DNA of 64,000 nt from Devosia ginsengisoli (GTDB lineage: Bacteria > Pseudomonadota > Alphaproteobacteria > Rhizobiales > Devosiaceae): positions 569,488 through 633,487 of the forward strand of contig NZ_JANQAJ010000011.1 of assembly GCF_024707105.1 (NCBI RefSeq). The letters run 5' to 3'. The translations under genes and the position numbers were made by a program. Below the pieces are notes generated by a model, which did no database searches, was not told where the DNA came from, and worked only from the letters and a program-made list of their open reading frames with translations. Positions 30,903 to 42,191 of this stretch are shown here, one piece after another; position 1 is the stretch's first letter; every line of letters starts with the position of its first letter.

Positions 30903-31361
30903 GTGACCATCGGCATGAAGACGTCCCCCTCCGCCCCAAATGACGCTGCCCGCCAGGCATGGCGCCTGATGTTCGACATTCTGATGCAGACCAATGCCGG
31001 CCGTCAGGAAAGCCTCGGCCGGCGCAACCTGACGCCCAACGACTCACGGGCCCTCTACACGCTGAATCGCAAGGAGGGAAAGGCCATCGGGGCGCTGGCG
31101 CGGCTCTGGGGCTGCGACCCGTCGACGGCAACCTGGGTAGTGGATCGGCTGGAAAAAGCCGGACTTGCCGAACGCCGGCCGTCGCCAAGCGACCGGCGCG
31201 TCAAGCTGGTGGCGCTGACCGCGCAGGGTGAGACCACCATGCGCGACCTGCTCGCCGAATTCCACGAACCACCGGAAATGCTGAACAATCTCACGGCCCA
31301 GGAACTGGAAACCTTCCAGGCGCTGCTGGCAAAAATGGCCAGGGCTCCCGTCGATAATTAA
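30903..31361 (+). CDS. MarR-family transcriptional regulator
   Basis: Winged-helix DPSTATWVVDRLEKAGLAERRPSPSDRRVKLVALTAQGE. Confidence 0.9.
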   Translation: MTIGMKTSPSAPNDAARQAWRLMFDILMQTNAGRQESLGRRNLTPNDSRALYTLNRKEGKAIGALARLWGCDPSTATWVVDRLEKAGLAERRPSPSDRRVKLVALTAQGETTMRDLLAEFHEPPEMLNNLTAQELETFQALLAKMARAPVDN

Positions 31362-31433
31362 TTTGATTACTCCAATATATTGACCCATCTAACTGATCGA
31401 CGTAGGATCGGCAGCGATCGAACGGAGGTTTTG

Positions 31434-31847
31434 ATGGACACTCTCATGATCGTCGTGATCGCGATTCACGCCAGTTCCGGCGTGTTCTGGGCCGGCTCCA
31501 CCGCGACCCTGGCCAATCTCGGCCTGAATGCCGGCACCTCGGCCGAGCGGCTTTTTCCATTTCAGATGGGTTCGGCGGGGCTGACGGTCCTGACCGGTCT
31601 GGCGCTCTGGGCCTATTGGCGCGGTGGCGCCCTGGGCACATCGGAATTGATCCTGCTGTTCGGAATTCTCGCCGCCTTCGTGGCCGGCGCCGTGCAGGGC
31701 AGCATTGTCGGGCCGGCGCGCCGCGCGCTTTCCGGCGCCAGGGATGCGGAAAGCGCTCTGCACCAGCGGATCGCCGGCGCTCATCGCGTAGCGGCCGGAC
31801 TGCTGACGATCACGGTCATAACCATGGTCGTGTCACGCTTCTTCTGA
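31434..31847 (+). CDS. Four-helix integral membrane protein
   Basis: 138 aa; MDTLMIVVIAIHASSGVFWAGS. Confidence 0.65.
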   Translation: MDTLMIVVIAIHASSGVFWAGSTATLANLGLNAGTSAERLFPFQMGSAGLTVLTGLALWAYWRGGALGTSELILLFGILAAFVAGAVQGSIVGPARRALSGARDAESALHQRIAGAHRVAAGLLTITVITMVVSRFF

Positions 31848-31954
31848 CGATCGGGGTCCCGCGGAGCGTTGCGAGACAAGGCCTAAAAACTCTTCATCGA
31901 CAGAGCATCATCGCCTATGGTTGCGCATATTGTTGTCCAAGCCATTGCCGAATC

Positions 31955-33549
31955 TTGTCTAAATTCTCCCACTCCGCCGCCATTGCCGGCGCCCTGCTCG
32001 CTTTCGCTGCCATGCCGACCTGCGGGCAGGAATTGTGGTATCCCAATGTCATCCTCAAGGGCGGCCTGACCGACGGCGAGGCTGAGGGCAAGGTCGGCAT
32101 TGTCCTGCCGCTGGCACAGAATCAGGACACGCTATTCCTCGGACAGGTCGAAGCTGGTCGCTCGGGCGATGGACAATTCGCCGGGGAATCGGACTGGGCA
32201 TCCGCCACATGCTCGACTCAGAGTGGAATTTGGGCGTCTATTCGATGCTCGACGTGGCGGAGAGCGCCAATGGCGCTCAATTCACCCGCCTGACGCTGGG
32301 CGCCGAGGCCCTGGGGGAAGACTTCGACATCAGGGCCAATGCCTATCTGGGCCTGGGCGCCGCCGCAGTTGAACTGCCCCATCTCCTGACGGCGTCGATC
32401 AGCGGTTCGCACATTGTCCTTACCCCGACGATCGAGGAAATGCTGCAGGGGTTCGATGCGGAACTGGGCTGGCGCGTGCCGGTCTTCGACAGCGACTCGG
32501 GCAGCCAGATCAGGGCTTATGCCGGCGGGTATCACCTCGCCTCGCCCAGCCAGGCGCGCAATGGCGGCCATCTGCGCCTTGAACTCACGACGACGGAAAT
32601 TGCCAGTCTGGGTGGAGCGCAATTGGGCCTTGGCGGCGGCCTCGGGCAGGACAATGTCATGGGCACGAGCGCGTTTGCCAGCGTCAGCCTGCGCGTGCCG
32701 CTGGGAGGCGCGGGCCAGTCCGCCGGCGGCGGAAACAGCCAGTACCAGCGCATGACGACACCCTTCTCCCGGGCGGAGGACATTGCGGTAACCCAGGTCT
32801 CCGGCCCGTCGGAAATAGCCCAAACGGCCAGCGGGCAAGCCGTGACCGTATTGAGCGACACCGCATTTGGCGGCGGAGACCTGCAGAACCAGTTGATCGC
32901 TGCGGGCACGAACAGCACCGTCGTCTTTGTGGGCGACTTCACCACCTCGGCGCCGCTGCAATTGCAGCAGGGCCAGACGGTGCAGGGCGCAGGAGCCATG
33001 GAGGTCCGGACCGCGTCCGGAAAACGGCTCTCGGTGTCGCTGCCCGGCGCCAGCGTTACCGGCAACTTCGCCGGGAATCTGGGTCGCTTTGAAATGGCCG
33101 ATGACAGCACGCTCAAGGGCATGACGGTCGGTGGCACCGGCACCGCCTTCGGCTCAAACCCCATTGGCATCTACGCGAATAATGTGTCCAATGCCGCCAT
33201 CATCGACAATATCGTCAGCATGACATCGACCGAGGGCACGGCATTTGGTATCCGCGTTCAAGGAAGTACCAATGTACTCGTCGATGGCAATGTGGTGACA
33301 GCCACTCATCCGACGGCCAACGCGGTCGGCATACAGCTGGTCGGCGGTTCCGCGCGCATTTCCAACAATGTCGCCACGGCCAATGGCGGGTCCAATAGCT
33401 ATGCCTACTTCCTGGTCGATGACGCCGGCATCGCCCCCATGGTCCTGGCGGGCTCCACCGGCAACGCCAATCTCGGCGGCACCTGCATAGTGAATACCGG
33501 AACCGTTCATGGCGTCATCGAAATGGTCGATGGCACCTCTTGCCCCTAG
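31955..33549 (+). pseudogene. Inverse-autotransporter-like barrel protein with beta-helix-type C-terminal domain, apparent frameshift
   Basis: ELWYPNVILKGGLTDGEAEGKVGIVLPLAQNQDTLFLGQVEAG then, in another frame, GIGLGIRHMLDSEWNLGVYSMLDVAES...; C-terminal beta-helix-like repeats (GIYANNVSNAAIIDNIV, GIRVQGSTNVLVDGNVV, GIQLVGGSARISNNVA); junction at G4 32183-32186; TTG start inferred. Confidence 0.6.
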
Positions 33550-33557
33550 GGAGCGCC

Positions 33558-34262
33558 CTAAACCCGCGTCAAAATCTCGATCAGCGGTTCCCGCGTCGGG
33601 GGCGGAGCGATCTGCCGGGCGGACCAGAGGTGCATGGCGAGGAAATGGCTCGTGAGGCGGAGGGCATTGCCTATGTCGTCTGGCGACGCATTGCCGCGGG
33701 CTGAGAGAAAGCTCGGCAGCGGCAGCAGGCGGTCCAGATAGGGCTGCGCCGCCGCACGGGACACCGCCCTGCCCGATTTGGGCGAGACATGCGTCAGATC
33801 GTCGGTCGTGCCAGTGACGGCACAATTGGCAAGGTCCAGGCCGAAACCGAGATCCTCCAGCAAGGCCAGTTCGAACCGGGCCAGGTCGGCGCCGTCGGGC
33901 GGGCTCTCGATCAGGCGCAGGGCCATGCCGAGCAGGCGATCATGCGGATCGCGCTCGGGCAGCAGGCGCAGATGCTCGCAGACGAGCTGGCTGAGATAGA
34001 GGCGGGTGCGGTCGGCGATGAGATCGGCGGCGCGGGCCTGCATCAGTTCGACGGTGAAGGTGCCGAGATGGTCTTCGAGGCGCGCGCGCCAGGTGAGCTG
34101 GACGGTATTGCCGGGCTGGAGGACAGCAGCGAGCCTGGTCGAGCGCCCGCCCCTGACGAGGCCGAGATGGCGGCCACGGCCGGCCACCATGGCTTCGGCA
34201 ATGACGCTGCTCTCGCCATGGCGGCGCACGCCGATCAGCAGGGCTTCACCGGTCCATTCCAT
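33558..34262 (-). CDS. recO: DNA repair protein RecO
   Basis: MEWTGEALLIGVRRHGESSVIAEAMVAGRGRHLGLVRGG; next to era. Confidence 0.94.
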   Translation of the reverse strand: MEWTGEALLIGVRRHGESSVIAEAMVAGRGRHLGLVRGGRSTRLAAVLQPGNTVQLTWRARLEDHLGTFTVELMQARAADLIADRTRLYLSQLVCEHLRLLPERDPHDRLLGMALRLIESPPDGADLARFELALLEDLGFGLDLANCAVTGTTDDLTHVSPKSGRAVSRAAAQPYLDRLLPLPSFLSARGNASPDDIGNALRLTSHFLAMHLWSARQIAPPPTREPLIEILTRV

Positions 34263-34290
34263 CTATGGGGTTTGGCGCATGCGTAGCGCG

Positions 34291-35214
34291 CTAATTCTTT
34301 CCATGCGGGTATTCCAACCCCATCTCGCGATAGCGCTCGGGGTCGTCACCCCACTTCTCGCGGACCTTCACGAACAGGAACAGGTGGATCGGCACCTCAT
34401 ACATGGCCATCAGTTCCTTGCGCGATTCCGCGCCGATGGCCTTGATGGTCTGCCCGCCGGCACCGAGCACGATCTTCTTGTGGCTCTCGCGCGACAGATA
34501 GATCACCTGGTCGATCTTGTAGGAGCCGTCCTTCTGGATCTTGAAGCTCTCGGTCTCGACCGTGGAATTGTAGGGAATTTCGTCATGCACGCGCAGGAAC
34601 AGCTTTTCGCGCGTGATCTCGGCCGCGGTGATCGCCATCGTCAGGTCGGTCAGGTGGTCTTCGGGAAAATGCCACGGCCCGGGCGGGATATGCTTGACGC
34701 ACCAATCCATGAAATCCTGCACGCCATAGCCCTTGAGCGCCGAAATCATGAAGGTGGCCTCAAAGCGCAGCTTGGCATTGATGGCTTCGGAGAGCTTGAG
34801 CAGTTCCTCATTCTTGACCGTGTCGATCTTGTTGAGGATCAGGATACGCGGGTGATTGACGTTCTCGAGACCCTCGATCAGCTTTTCAAGCTCGGGCGTC
34901 AGGCCCCGGTCGACATCGACGATCAGGGCGACGATATCGGCATCCCCTGCCCCGCCCCAGGCGCTATCGACCATGGCGCGGTCGAGCCGGCGCTTGGGTG
35001 CGAAAATGCCCGGTGTGTCGATGAAGACCAGTTGCGCCTTGTCGAGCGTGACGACACCCCGCACCTGGCTGCGGGTGGTCTGCGCCTTGTGGGTGACGAT
35101 GGAAACTTTCGTGCCCACCAGCGAGTTCAGCAAAGTCGATTTGCCGGCATTGGGCGCACCCACCAAGGCGATGAAGCCGCAGGAGGTGTCGGAGAGTTCT
35201 TCGGGCGTATTCAT
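34291..35214 (-). CDS. era: GTPase Era
   Basis: GFIALVGAPNAGKSTLLNSLVGTKVSIVTHKAQTTR; KH domain. Confidence 0.97.
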   Translation of the reverse strand: MNTPEELSDTSCGFIALVGAPNAGKSTLLNSLVGTKVSIVTHKAQTTRSQVRGVVTLDKAQLVFIDTPGIFAPKRRLDRAMVDSAWGGAGDADIVALIVDVDRGLTPELEKLIEGLENVNHPRILILNKIDTVKNEELLKLSEAINAKLRFEATFMISALKGYGVQDFMDWCVKHIPPGPWHFPEDHLTDLTMAITAAEITREKLFLRVHDEIPYNSTVETESFKIQKDGSYKIDQVIYLSRESHKKIVLGAGGQTIKAIGAESRKELMAMYEVPIHLFLFVKVREKWGDDPERYREMGLEYPHGKN

Positions 35215-35921
35215 CTTGATGCTTCCTTCCACACCTTGTGGGCGATGAGGAACAGTTCGGCGGCCTTGTGTTCGGCGATCTTCTTGGAAGGGCCGGTAGC
35301 GCTCAAACTATCATAGTCGCCAAGGGTGATTGATATGGTGAATTCGGGGGCGTGGTCGGGGCCGCGCCGGTCGGTCTGGGTATAGGTGGGCGGCTCGAGC
35401 CCGCGGGCCTGCGCCCATTCCTGCAATGTGGTCTTGGCATCGGCCTTGTTGGCCGAGCCGTCGGCCAGGAATTCCTCGAACATGCGCTCGACGAATTCAT
35501 AGGCCTTGCCCATGCCGCCGTCGCAATAGATGGCGCCGATGACGGCCTCGGTGACGTCGCCCAGAATGGCTTCCTTCTCCGCGCCCCCGGTGCGGGCTTC
35601 GCTCTCGCCAAGATGGAGTTCCGAGCCAAGGTCCAGCGTGCGGGCGATGACGGCGCAGGTTTCCTTGCGCACCAGCGAGTTGAGCGTACGGCTCAATTCG
35701 CCCTCATTGGCCTTGGGATAGCGGCGATAGAGCATGTCGGCCACGACGAGGCCGAGCACGCGGTCGCCGAGGAATTCGAGGCGCTGGTAGGAGCGCTCGA
35801 TGCGTTTGGCCGGCGAGACGGCGCTGGAATGGGTGAGCGCGCGGTTCAGCAGGTCCGGATCGGCAAAGCGGTAGCCGAGCCGGAACTGCAGCTTGTCATG
35901 ATTGCGCGCACCGCGGCTCAT
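35211..35921 (-). CDS. rnc: Ribonuclease III
   Basis: YQRLEFLGDRVLGLVVADMLY; dsRBD. Confidence 0.97.
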   Translation of the reverse strand: MSRGARNHDKLQFRLGYRFADPDLLNRALTHSSAVSPAKRIERSYQRLEFLGDRVLGLVVADMLYRRYPKANEGELSRTLNSLVRKETCAVIARTLDLGSELHLGESEARTGGAEKEAILGDVTEAVIGAIYCDGGMGKAYEFVERMFEEFLADGSANKADAKTTLQEWAQARGLEPPTYTQTDRRGPDHAPEFTISITLGDYDSLSATGPSKKIAEHKAAELFLIAHKVWKEASR

Positions 35922-36721
35922 AGAGGCTGGTGATCGACGCCCTGGAACATGCGGTCCCAGCGGACATTGGCCGGCCACTGCCAGAGCTGCCAGGGCGGAA
36001 TATTGTCCTTGATGGAGAAGAACCGCGCCTCGGCCTTGGCGATGAGGTTCACCGCCGGCACATAGCCAACCTGGCTCAGCACGCGGCTATCGGCCGAACG
36101 GTCGCGATTGTCGCCCATCATGAAATAATGGCCAGCGGGCACGACATATTCCGACGTATTGTCGAGCGGCGCATTATCCGAGATTTCCTGGATGATGTGG
36201 GTCGTGCCCTCGGGGAAAGTCTCGCGATAGAGGATGACCTCGCGGGTATCGCCATTGCTGTCGGTATCCTGCGCCGTGCCGATCTGCTCGCGCTCGACCA
36301 TGGTGCCGTTGATATAGAGGCGCCCTTCCCTGACCTGGATCGTATCGCCCGGCAGGCCGACCACGCGCTTGATATATTCGATATTCTGCGGCACCGGCCG
36401 GAATACGGCGATATCGCCGCGATTGGGCTCGCGGCCGAAGATGCGGTTGTTGATCGGCAGCTCGAAATCGAGCAGCGCGAAATCGCCGTAGCGGCCGAGC
36501 GAGAAGGAATGCTTGCCATAGCCCCAGACGAATTTGTTGGCGACGAAATAGTCGCCGATCATCAGCGTCTGCTGCATGGAGGCCGTGGGAATGGAGAAGG
36601 GCTGGTAGAGGAACGAGCGCAGCACGATGGCGATCAGCAAGGCCTCGACCACGACGACGATGGTTTCCCACCACTCGTTGGCCGCTGATTTCTTGATGGA
36701 CTTGTCGGCGGGCTGGCTCAT
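35918..36721 (-). CDS. lepB: Signal peptidase I
   Basis: SIPTASMQQTLMIGDYFVANKFVWGYG; VVGLPGDTIQ; FMMGDNRDRSADSR. Confidence 0.96.
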   Translation of the reverse strand: MSQPADKSIKKSAANEWWETIVVVVEALLIAIVLRSFLYQPFSIPTASMQQTLMIGDYFVANKFVWGYGKHSFSLGRYGDFALLDFELPINNRIFGREPNRGDIAVFRPVPQNIEYIKRVVGLPGDTIQVREGRLYINGTMVEREQIGTAQDTDSNGDTREVILYRETFPEGTTHIIQEISDNAPLDNTSEYVVPAGHYFMMGDNRDRSADSRVLSQVGYVPAVNLIAKAEARFFSIKDNIPPWQLWQWPANVRWDRMFQGVDHQPL

Positions 36722-36751
36722 GGAATTCCCCGGAAAGACGGTGTCGAAGCG

Positions 36752-37180
36752 TTAGGCGTTTGAACTCGCCGGGTCAACTTCATTGGCCGGCAGCGCTTCG
36801 ATGATGACGAAGGCCTGGGCGAGCCCGGCATCGTCGGTGATGGTCAGGTGGATGTGGGGCACGTGCCCCGGGGGCACAAGACGGGCCAGCGCTTTTGCCG
36901 CGCCATTGGTCAACTGCATGGTCGGCTTGCCCGAAGGCAGGTTCACCACGCCCATGTCGCGCCAGTAGACGCCCCAGGAAATGCCGGTACCCAAAGCCTT
37001 GGAACAGGCCTCCTTGGCGGCGAAGCGCTTGGCATAGGAGGCGGCGCGCTGCGCGCGGCGATCGGATTTGCGGCGCTCGATCTCGGTGAAGCAGCGATTG
37101 GTGAACCGCTCGCCGTAGCGCTCCAGGGTGCTGGCCACGCGGTCGATCTGGATGAGGTCGGAGCCGAGGCCGATGATCAT
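36752..37180 (-). CDS. acpS: Holo-ACP synthase
   Basis: [35 protein letters not shown]...[15 protein letters not shown]. Confidence 0.95.
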   Translation of the reverse strand: MIIGLGSDLIQIDRVASTLERYGERFTNRCFTEIERRKSDRRAQRAASYAKRFAAKEACSKALGTGISWGVYWRDMGVVNLPSGKPTMQLTNGAAKALARLVPPGHVPHIHLTITDDAGLAQAFVIIEALPANEVDPASSNA

Positions 37181-37198
37181 GGGGAGGCTCCGTTTTTG

Positions 37199-37325
37199 AG
37201 GGGATACCCCTCCTAGCCTCCCCCTGACAGGGGGAGGAACTGCACAGAGTTTGGGGCATAATCTTGCCAAACCCACCGGCCGTACTCCTCCCCTATCAGG
37301 GGGAGGCTGGGTGGGGGTATCCGCA
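37199..37325. repeat. Inverted repeat, second family (CCTCCCCCTGACAGGGGGAGG type)
   Basis: GGGGATACCCCTCCTAGCCTCCCCCTGACAGGGGGAGG ... CTCCTCCCCTATCAGGGGGAGGCTGGGTGGGGGTATCC. Confidence 0.75.
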
Positions 37326-37332
37326 GAAAAAC

Positions 37333-37923
37333 TCACTTCACCCCCTGAATGCCGCGGCTGCCCGGCTTCACGGCCGGGATGGCGGCCAGTTCGGGTGGCA
37401 ACTGGTCGGCGGGATAGGCCGGCACCTTGTATTCGATCAGGCTCACCAGCGGCACGCCGACATCGGCTTCGCCGCCCGAGCGGTCGATGAGGCAGGCGGC
37501 GGCCACGACATTGGCGCCGATACCGCACAAGGCCTCGACGCATTCGCGAATGGAAAGGCCGGTCGAGACGATATCTTCGACCACCACAACCTGGTCGTCG
37601 GCCGATATCTCGAAGCCGCGGCGCAGTTCGAACTTGCCATCGACGCGCTCGGTATAGAGCGCCGGAACGCCAAGCTGGCGGGCGGTTTCATAGCCGGGGA
37701 TGATGCCGCCGATGGCGGGCGAGACGACCTTGGTGACGCCGGGCACTTCGGCGCGGATGCGGTCGGCCAGCGCCTTGCACAGCTTTTCGGTCTGCGCAGC
37801 ATACTGGAACACCCTGGCCTTCTGCAGGAAGACCGGCGAACGCAGGCCGGATGACAGGATGAAGTGGCCTTCGAGCATGGCGCCGCATTCGCGGAAAATG
37901 GTCAGCACTTCATCTTTCGTCAT
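37333..37923 (-). CDS. pyrE: Orotate phosphoribosyltransferase
   Basis: [25 protein letters not shown] motif. Confidence 0.94.
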   Translation of the reverse strand: MTKDEVLTIFRECGAMLEGHFILSSGLRSPVFLQKARVFQYAAQTEKLCKALADRIRAEVPGVTKVVSPAIGGIIPGYETARQLGVPALYTERVDGKFELRRGFEISADDQVVVVEDIVSTGLSIRECVEALCGIGANVVAAACLIDRSGGEADVGVPLVSLIEYKVPAYPADQLPPELAAIPAVKPGSRGIQGVK

Positions 37924-40195
37924 CAACAAATCTCCGGTCGACATTGCCGTCCCATTCCAGGGTCGAAATCATGCCCGCTTCGCGGATGCCGGCGCGCTGG
38001 ACGGCGGAAAGCCCCGGGCTGCGCTTGAGCGTTGCCAGAACATCGGTGAGTTGCGCAAGGTCGCGCACCTCGATTTCGAAGATCATCTGGTGAAAGTCGG
38101 GCGAAATCATCCGCATCACCAGATTGTTGATATTGGCGTCGCAGGCGGCGATGGCCGAGGAAATCTGCGCCAGCGAGCCCGGCTTGTTGACGCTCTCCAT
38201 GGTGATGACCGTCGCATAGAGCTTGTCTTCACCCGTCAGGTTCCAGCGCACGTCCACCCAGGCCACGTCGCTGTCATGCTTGTCGATCAGCGCTTCGGAA
38301 TGGATCGGATAGACCAGCATGGGACTGTCGGGCTGGAGAATGCCGACCAGCCGGTCGCCCGGCACGACGCCCTCCCCCGAAACCGTCACCGGCATATGGA
38401 AATCGAGCTGGGCCAGGGCGGCCTTGGCGCGCGGGCCGGAGCGCTGGCCGCCGGGGACGCGGAAGCGGAACAGATCGGTAGCGCGCAAAGCGAACCAGCC
38501 ATCGGCGGTGTCGGCCACCGGCAGGTCGAGCTTGCGGCGGCGCTTGCGCAGGCCCTTGAGCTTGGCCAGTTCGGCGGCCAGCGGCTCGGAGCCGATCTTG
38601 CCCTCGCCCACCGCGATCAGCAGGTCGCGCCGGCTGGGCGTGCTCAGGGCCTCGGCCAGAGCTTTGGCCTCGCTATCGTCCAGCATGACGCCTTCGCGCT
38701 CCAGCATCATGTTGAGCACATGTTCGCCCAGGGCAAAGGCACGCTGGGTGGCGGCATGGCGCACGGCCCGGCGAATGGCGGCCCGCGCCTTGCCGGTGGC
38801 GGCAATACCCAGCCAGTTCATCGGCGGGGAGTGGTTCTGGTCGCGGATGATCTCGACTTCGTCGCCGCTCCGCAACTGCGTCACCAGCGGCAGGATGGAG
38901 CCGTTGATCTTGGCGCCGACACAGGTATCGCCGATATCGGTATGGAGCGCATAGGCGAAGTCGATGGGCGTGGCGCCACGCGGCAGCGCGATCAGCCGCC
39001 CGCGCGGCGTGAAGCAGAACACCTGGTCCTGGAACAGTTCCAGCTTGGTATATTCGAGGAAATCCTCGGTGGTGGAATTGCCGGTCGTCAGGTGCCCGAT
39101 GGTCTGGCGCAGCGAGCCATAGGCCTGCGATTCCTGCTCGATACGGCCGAGATTGGCCGAAGCGCCATCCTTGTAGAGCGCATGGGCGGCAATGCCGAAT
39201 TCCGCAATGCGGTCCATGTCCTCGGTGCGGATCTGCAGCTCCACGCGCTGGCGGCCGGGGCCGACAATTGTGGTGTGGATCGACTGGTAGTCATTGTGCT
39301 TGGGGACCGAGATATAGTCCTTGAAACGCAAAGGCACGACTTTCCACTGGGTGTGGACCACGCCCACCGTGCGATAGCATTCCTCCACCGAGCCGACGAT
39401 GACGCGGAAGCCGATCATGTCGGAAAGCTGTTCCAGCGCGATCGACTTGCGCTCGATCTTGTTGAAGATCGAGAAGGGCGATTTCACCCGCGCCTTGACG
39501 CGCGCCGTGATGCCCTCGACGGCCAGCCGCTCGCTCAGTTCGGTCGAAATCGTGGCGATCGTCTCGCGATATTCCGCCTGCATCTCGTCGAGCCGGGCGA
39601 CGATGGCCTGGTAATGCTCGGGCTGGAGTATCCGGAAGGAAATATCCTCCAGCTCATTGCGCATGTCCTGCATACCCATGCGGCCGGCGAGCGGGGCATA
39701 GATATCCATGGTTTCCTGGGCGATGCGCTGCTGCTTTTCCGGCGGCATGAATTGCAGCGTGCGCATATTGTGCAGGCGGTCGGCGAGCTTGACCAGCAGC
39801 ACCCGCACATCCTGGCTGATGGCCAGCAGCAGCTTGCGCAGGTTCTCGGCCTGCGCCTCTTCGCGCGAGACCAGGTTGAGGCGGTCGATCTTGGTCAGCC
39901 CATCGACGATGGCGGCGATTTCGGCGCCGAACATCTGGTCGATCTCGGCGCGGGTCGCGTCGGTATCCTCGATCGTGTCATGCAGCAGGCCGACGGCGAT
40001 GGAAGCATCGTCGAGCTTGAGCTCGGTCAGAATGGCGGCGACTTCGAGCGGATGATTGAAATAGGGGTCGCCCGAGGCACGCTTCTGCGAGCCATGCTTC
40101 TGCATGGCGTAGACATAGGCCTTGTTCAACAACTGCTCGTCGACATCAGGGTTATAGGCCTGAACGCGTTCGACAAGCTCGTACTGACGCATCAT
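37910..40195 (-). CDS. rsh: RelA/SpoT-type (p)ppGpp synthetase/hydrolase
   Basis: 761 aa; HD domain [12 protein letters not shown], synthetase [21 protein letters not shown] and ACT domains. Confidence 0.95.
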   Translation of the reverse strand: MMRQYELVERVQAYNPDVDEQLLNKAYVYAMQKHGSQKRASGDPYFNHPLEVAAILTELKLDDASIAVGLLHDTIEDTDATRAEIDQMFGAEIAAIVDGLTKIDRLNLVSREEAQAENLRKLLLAISQDVRVLLVKLADRLHNMRTLQFMPPEKQQRIAQETMDIYAPLAGRMGMQDMRNELEDISFRILQPEHYQAIVARLDEMQAEYRETIATISTELSERLAVEGITARVKARVKSPFSIFNKIERKSIALEQLSDMIGFRVIVGSVEECYRTVGVVHTQWKVVPLRFKDYISVPKHNDYQSIHTTIVGPGRQRVELQIRTEDMDRIAEFGIAAHALYKDGASANLGRIEQESQAYGSLRQTIGHLTTGNSTTEDFLEYTKLELFQDQVFCFTPRGRLIALPRGATPIDFAYALHTDIGDTCVGAKINGSILPLVTQLRSGDEVEIIRDQNHSPPMNWLGIAATGKARAAIRRAVRHAATQRAFALGEHVLNMMLEREGVMLDDSEAKALAEALSTPSRRDLLIAVGEGKIGSEPLAAELAKLKGLRKRRRKLDLPVADTADGWFALRATDLFRFRVPGGQRSGPRAKAALAQLDFHMPVTVSGEGVVPGDRLVGILQPDSPMLVYPIHSEALIDKHDSDVAWVDVRWNLTGEDKLYATVITMESVNKPGSLAQISSAIAACDANINNLVMRMISPDFHQMIFEIEVRDLAQLTDVLATLKRSPGLSAVQRAGIREAGMISTLEWDGNVDRRFVDDER

Positions 40196-40304
40196 GGGAG
40201 GTGTCGCCGCTCGCTCGAAGGAAAGAGCTTAGCGTTTTGAAAGAAAATGGGAAAGGTGCGCAGGGAGTATCTGAGTCAGGCGAGAATGGAAAGTCTTCGC
40301 CGCC

Positions 40305-40339
40305 AAAAACAAAACACCCCCGGCTTACGCCGAGGGTGC
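40305..40339 (-). terminator. Rho-independent terminator of rpoZ
   Basis: Minus strand GCACCCTCGGCGTAAGCCGGGGGTGTTTTGTTTTT. Confidence 0.75.
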
Positions 40340-40363
40340 TGAATTTCAAGCAACGAACCGAAA

Positions 40364-40744
40364 TCAGTCGTCGCGGCGCTCCGGCGGGGCCAGGCTTTCG
40401 ATACCGCGCAGCAGTTCTTCTTCGCTGATCGTGTCGAAATTGATCGAATCGTCGTCGCCGGCGCTTTCGATCAGCGGAGCAGCATGGCTCTCGGGCTCGT
40501 CGACTTCGACATATTTCTGCAGCGAATGGATCAGGTCCTCGCGCAGGTCTTCCGGCGAGATAGCGCCGTCGCCGATTTCGCGCAGGGCCACCACGGGATT
40601 CTTGTCGTTATCGCGAGCGACAGTGATCTGCGCTCCGGACGAAATCATGCGCGCGCGATGGGCCGCCATGAGAACGAGATCGAAGCGGTTGTCGATCTTT
40701 TCGATGCAGTCTTCAACGGTGACGCGTGCCACAGACGTCTCCAA
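40364..40744 (-). CDS. rpoZ: RNA polymerase omega subunit
   Basis: [53 protein letters not shown]. Confidence 0.95.
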   Translation of the reverse strand: METSVARVTVEDCIEKIDNRFDLVLMAAHRARMISSGAQITVARDNDKNPVVALREIGDGAISPEDLREDLIHSLQKYVEVDEPESHAAPLIESAGDDDSINFDTISEEELLRGIESLAPPERRDD

Positions 40745-40982
40745 AACTTATGGAATGAACGCCTCCCATACACCAGTGGTCCCATGGGCACAAGGTTGCC
40801 CTGCACCGCTGGGCGCGCATTAGCCATGTCTTGAGGGCGGGAGGGGCGATGTCTTGCCGGACGCCGGAAAACATGCGAATACCGAAATTAAGTTAATGCT
40901 CTCTGCGGAATTTAAATAAACCTTTTGGCTGCTCTTGCGGCGCAATGATTTGGGCGGCAAGGCCGCTGACGGGAGACTTGAG

Positions 40983-41546
40983 ATGCCCATCGACCCGCGG
41001 GAAAAGATCGTTCTATTCATCGATGGCGCCAATCTCTACGCCACGTCCAAGGCGATAGGCGTCGACATCGATTACCGGCGCCTGCTGGCCGATTTCAACG
41101 CCCGCGCCTATCTGCTGCGCGCCAATTATTACACGGCGCTGATCGAGGACCAGGAATATTCCTCCATCCGCCCCCTGATCGACTGGCTGGACTATAACGG
41201 CTTCACCGTGGTCACCAAGCCGGCCAAGGAATTCACCGATGCCACCGGGCGGCGCAAGGTGAAGGGCAATATGGATATCGAGCTGACCGTCGACGCGCTC
41301 GAACTCGCCCCGTTCTACGATCACATGGTTTTGTTCTCGGGCGACGGCGATTTTACCGCCCTGGTCGCGGCCCTGCAGCGCAAGGGCAAGCGCGTGACCG
41401 TGGTTTCGACGCTGACCACCGCGACCCCGATGATCTCGGACGACCTGCGCCGGCAGGCGGACTTCTTCATCGACGTGGCCGAACTGGCCAAGACCGTGGG
41501 CAGACCGCCGAGCACGCGGCCGGTAGCAGCGCCTGTCGAGGAATAA
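40983..41546 (+). CDS. LabA-like NYN-domain protein
   Basis: IVLFIDGANLYATSKAIGVDIDYRRLL...KGNMDIELTVDAL...LFSGDGDFTALVAALQRKGKRVTVVS. Confidence 0.9.
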   Translation: MPIDPREKIVLFIDGANLYATSKAIGVDIDYRRLLADFNARAYLLRANYYTALIEDQEYSSIRPLIDWLDYNGFTVVTKPAKEFTDATGRRKVKGNMDIELTVDALELAPFYDHMVLFSGDGDFTALVAALQRKGKRVTVVSTLTTATPMISDDLRRQADFFIDVAELAKTVGRPPSTRPVAAPVEE

Positions 41547-41550
41547 CAGG

Positions 41551-41686
41551 GGGCACGCCCTCGTGGTTCGAGGGTCGCTGCGCTCCCGCCTCACCATGAG
41601 GGCTACCGGGAATTCGATGCATCAACAGCCCTCATGGTGAGGTGCGCTTCTTCAGCGCTTCGAACCACGAGGGCGTGGCACAGAGC
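41551..41686. repeat. REP/BIME-like inverted repeat, copy C
   Basis: GCACGCCCTCGTGGTTCGAGGGTCGC...CTCACCATGAGGGCT...AGCCCTCATGGTGAGGTGCGCTTCTTCAGCGCTTCGAACCACGAGGGCGTGGCAC between convergent gene ends. Confidence 0.88.
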
Positions 41687-41688
41687 CC

Positions 41689-42186
41689 CTACCCTCGCCC
41701 GCCTTCCTTCATGATGCGGGACTTGTCGCGGTTCCAGTCGCGGTTGCGCTCGGTTTCGCGCTTGTCGTAGTTCTTCTTGCCCTTGCCCAGGCCAATCAGG
41801 ACCTTGGCGCGGCCCTGGTCGTTGAAGAACAGTTTCAGCGGCACGATGGTGTTGCCGGCGCGGGAGACTTCCTGGTCGAGCTTGGCCAGTTGCTTCTTGG
41901 ACACCAGCAGTTTGCGCGGGCGGCGCTCCTCGTGATTGAAGCGGTTGGCCTGCAGATATTCGGGGATATGGGCGTTGATCAGCCACAGCTCGCCCTTTTC
42001 CGGCGACGCATAGGCTTCGGTGATCTGGGCCTTGCCCAGGCGCAATGACTTGACCTCGGTCCCTGACAGCACCAGGCCCGCTTCCAGCGTTTCTCCGATC
42101 GCATAATCATAGCGCGCACGACGGTTTTCAGCCACGAGACCGTGGCTGATGATGCCGTTTTTGTTCTTGTCGTTCTTCTGGGCCAT
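41689..42186 (-). CDS. smpB: SsrA-binding protein
   Basis: [37 protein letters not shown]. Confidence 0.97.
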   Translation of the reverse strand: MAQKNDKNKNGIISHGLVAENRRARYDYAIGETLEAGLVLSGTEVKSLRLGKAQITEAYASPEKGELWLINAHIPEYLQANRFNHEERRPRKLLVSKKQLAKLDQEVSRAGNTIVPLKLFFNDQGRAKVLIGLGKGKKNYDKRETERNRDWNRDKSRIMKEGGRG

Positions 42187-42191
42187 ACGCT

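Noticed and set aside
37700-40240. 846-aa plus-strand ORF opposite rsh
   Set aside because: Antisense of a conserved RelA/SpoT gene; biased composition
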